Source of the DNA: Solirubrobacteraceae bacterium
Lineage (GTDB): Bacteria; Actinomycetota; Thermoleophilia; Solirubrobacterales; Solirubrobacteraceae
DNA length: 5,893 nucleotides
Reading direction: 5' to 3'
Assembly: GCA_016462245.1 (NCBI GenBank)
Contig: JAEMTR010000092.1
Span: forward strand, 1-5,893
Position numbers and translations under genes: made by a program. The notes below the pieces were generated by a model. It saw nothing but the letters and a program-made list of their open reading frames with translations. It ran no database searches and was not told the origin of the DNA. Below, piece by piece: positions 5,576 through 5,893 of the stretch. Position 1 is the first letter of the stretch; each line of letters starts with the position of its first letter.

Positions 5576-5893
5576 ATGGACATCAGCGACCCAACCATTT
5601 ACACAACGATCTATCAACAGCACCGGCGCGGTGTATTCGCGGCGGCGTTCAGGATTCTGGGCAACGAGGCTCAAGCCGACGACGTCGTCCAAGACGTTTT
5701 CATCAAGGTTTGGCGCAAGCCGGAGTCATTTGACTCCAAGCGTGGCGAGCTAGGCAGCTACCTACGGCTGATGGCGCGCAGCCGCGCGCTTGACCTCTGG
5801 CGTGAAGGGCAGGCTGCCGGCCGTGCTAGCGATCGGCTAAAGAGTGTCGTCGCCGTTGGCGCCGCCCAAGGAGGCGAGCGACCCGATCAAATT
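5576..5893 (+). CDS. ECF-type RNA polymerase sigma factor (3' partial)
   Basis: 106 codons are visible from ATG at 5576 to the window edge with no stop; a full ECF sigma is about 170-200 aa, so region 4 lies beyond the edge. Sigma region 2 covers residues 8-77: YQQHRRGVFAAAFRILGN at 13-30, region 2.2 (DDVVQDVFIKVWRKPESFD at 35-53), which contacts the core polymerase clamp, and the region 2.3/2.4 helix (GSYLRLMARSRALDLWR at 60-76), which melts and reads the -10 element. The Ala/Gly/Arg-rich segment from 77 onward would be the start of the linker to region 4. ECF factors direct polymerase to a small stress or envelope regulon and are usually held by an anti-sigma factor, often encoded just downstream; that position is not in view. 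The gene is divergent from WS/DGAT, with a palindrome at its promoter that suggests regulated expression. A start at 5564 would add four residues. Confidence 0.9.
   Translation, partial: MDISDPTIYTTIYQQHRRGVFAAAFRILGNEAQADDVVQDVFIKVWRKPESFDSKRGELGSYLRLMARSRALDLWREGQAAGRASDRLKSVVAVGAAQGGERPDQI

Noticed and set aside
1..5893. Search for tRNA, rRNA, CRISPR repeats, insertion sequences, att sites or a defence system
   Set aside because: No repeated spacer units, transposase or integrase motifs, tRNA-like cloverleaf or defence-associated domains were seen.

Overview
The window looks like a piece of a moderately high-GC (about 60% by eye) actinobacterial chromosome. The evidence is a WS/DGAT acyltransferase, an RskA-like anti-sigma ectodomain, an ECF sigma factor, and start sites that look leaderless, with TANNNT -10 elements about 7-8 nt upstream. 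A deep-branching class such as Thermoleophilia/Solirubrobacterales is my guess, not a demonstrated placement. Coding density is very high. I see no tRNA, rRNA, CRISPR array, transposase or phage gene.

Layout from left to right. (1) 1-896 (+) is the C-terminal part of an FAD-linked oxidase of the alkyldihydroxyacetonephosphate synthase type, cut by the window edge. (2) 903-1829 (-), converging on it with a 6-bp gap, is an unusual membrane protein. It has a sigma-70 region-4-like helix-turn-helix at its very N-terminus, one transmembrane helix and an RskA-like C-terminal domain. (3) 1871-2299 (+), divergent from it, is a hotdog-fold PaaI/MenI-like thioesterase. (4) 2303-3979 (-), converging with only 3 bp between stops, is glutamine-dependent NAD+ synthetase. 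(5) 3985-5469 (-), 5 bp upstream of nadE on the same strand, is a WS/DGAT wax ester synthase/diacylglycerol acyltransferase; the two probably form an operon. (6) 5470-5575 is the only real intergenic space and serves as a divergent promoter region rich in inverted repeats. (7) 5576-5893 (+) is the N-terminal part of an ECF sigma factor, cut by the right edge.

Three genes (oxidase, thioesterase, WS/DGAT) fit a loose acyl/ether/neutral-lipid theme, and nadE is housekeeping. The sigma factor and the sigma4/anti-sigma hybrid are both transcription regulators, but 3.7 kb apart with no direct evidence that they interact. No clearly new multi-gene system is visible. The most interesting items are the hybrid protein, the repeat-rich divergent promoter, and the consistent leaderless-type spacing at three starts.
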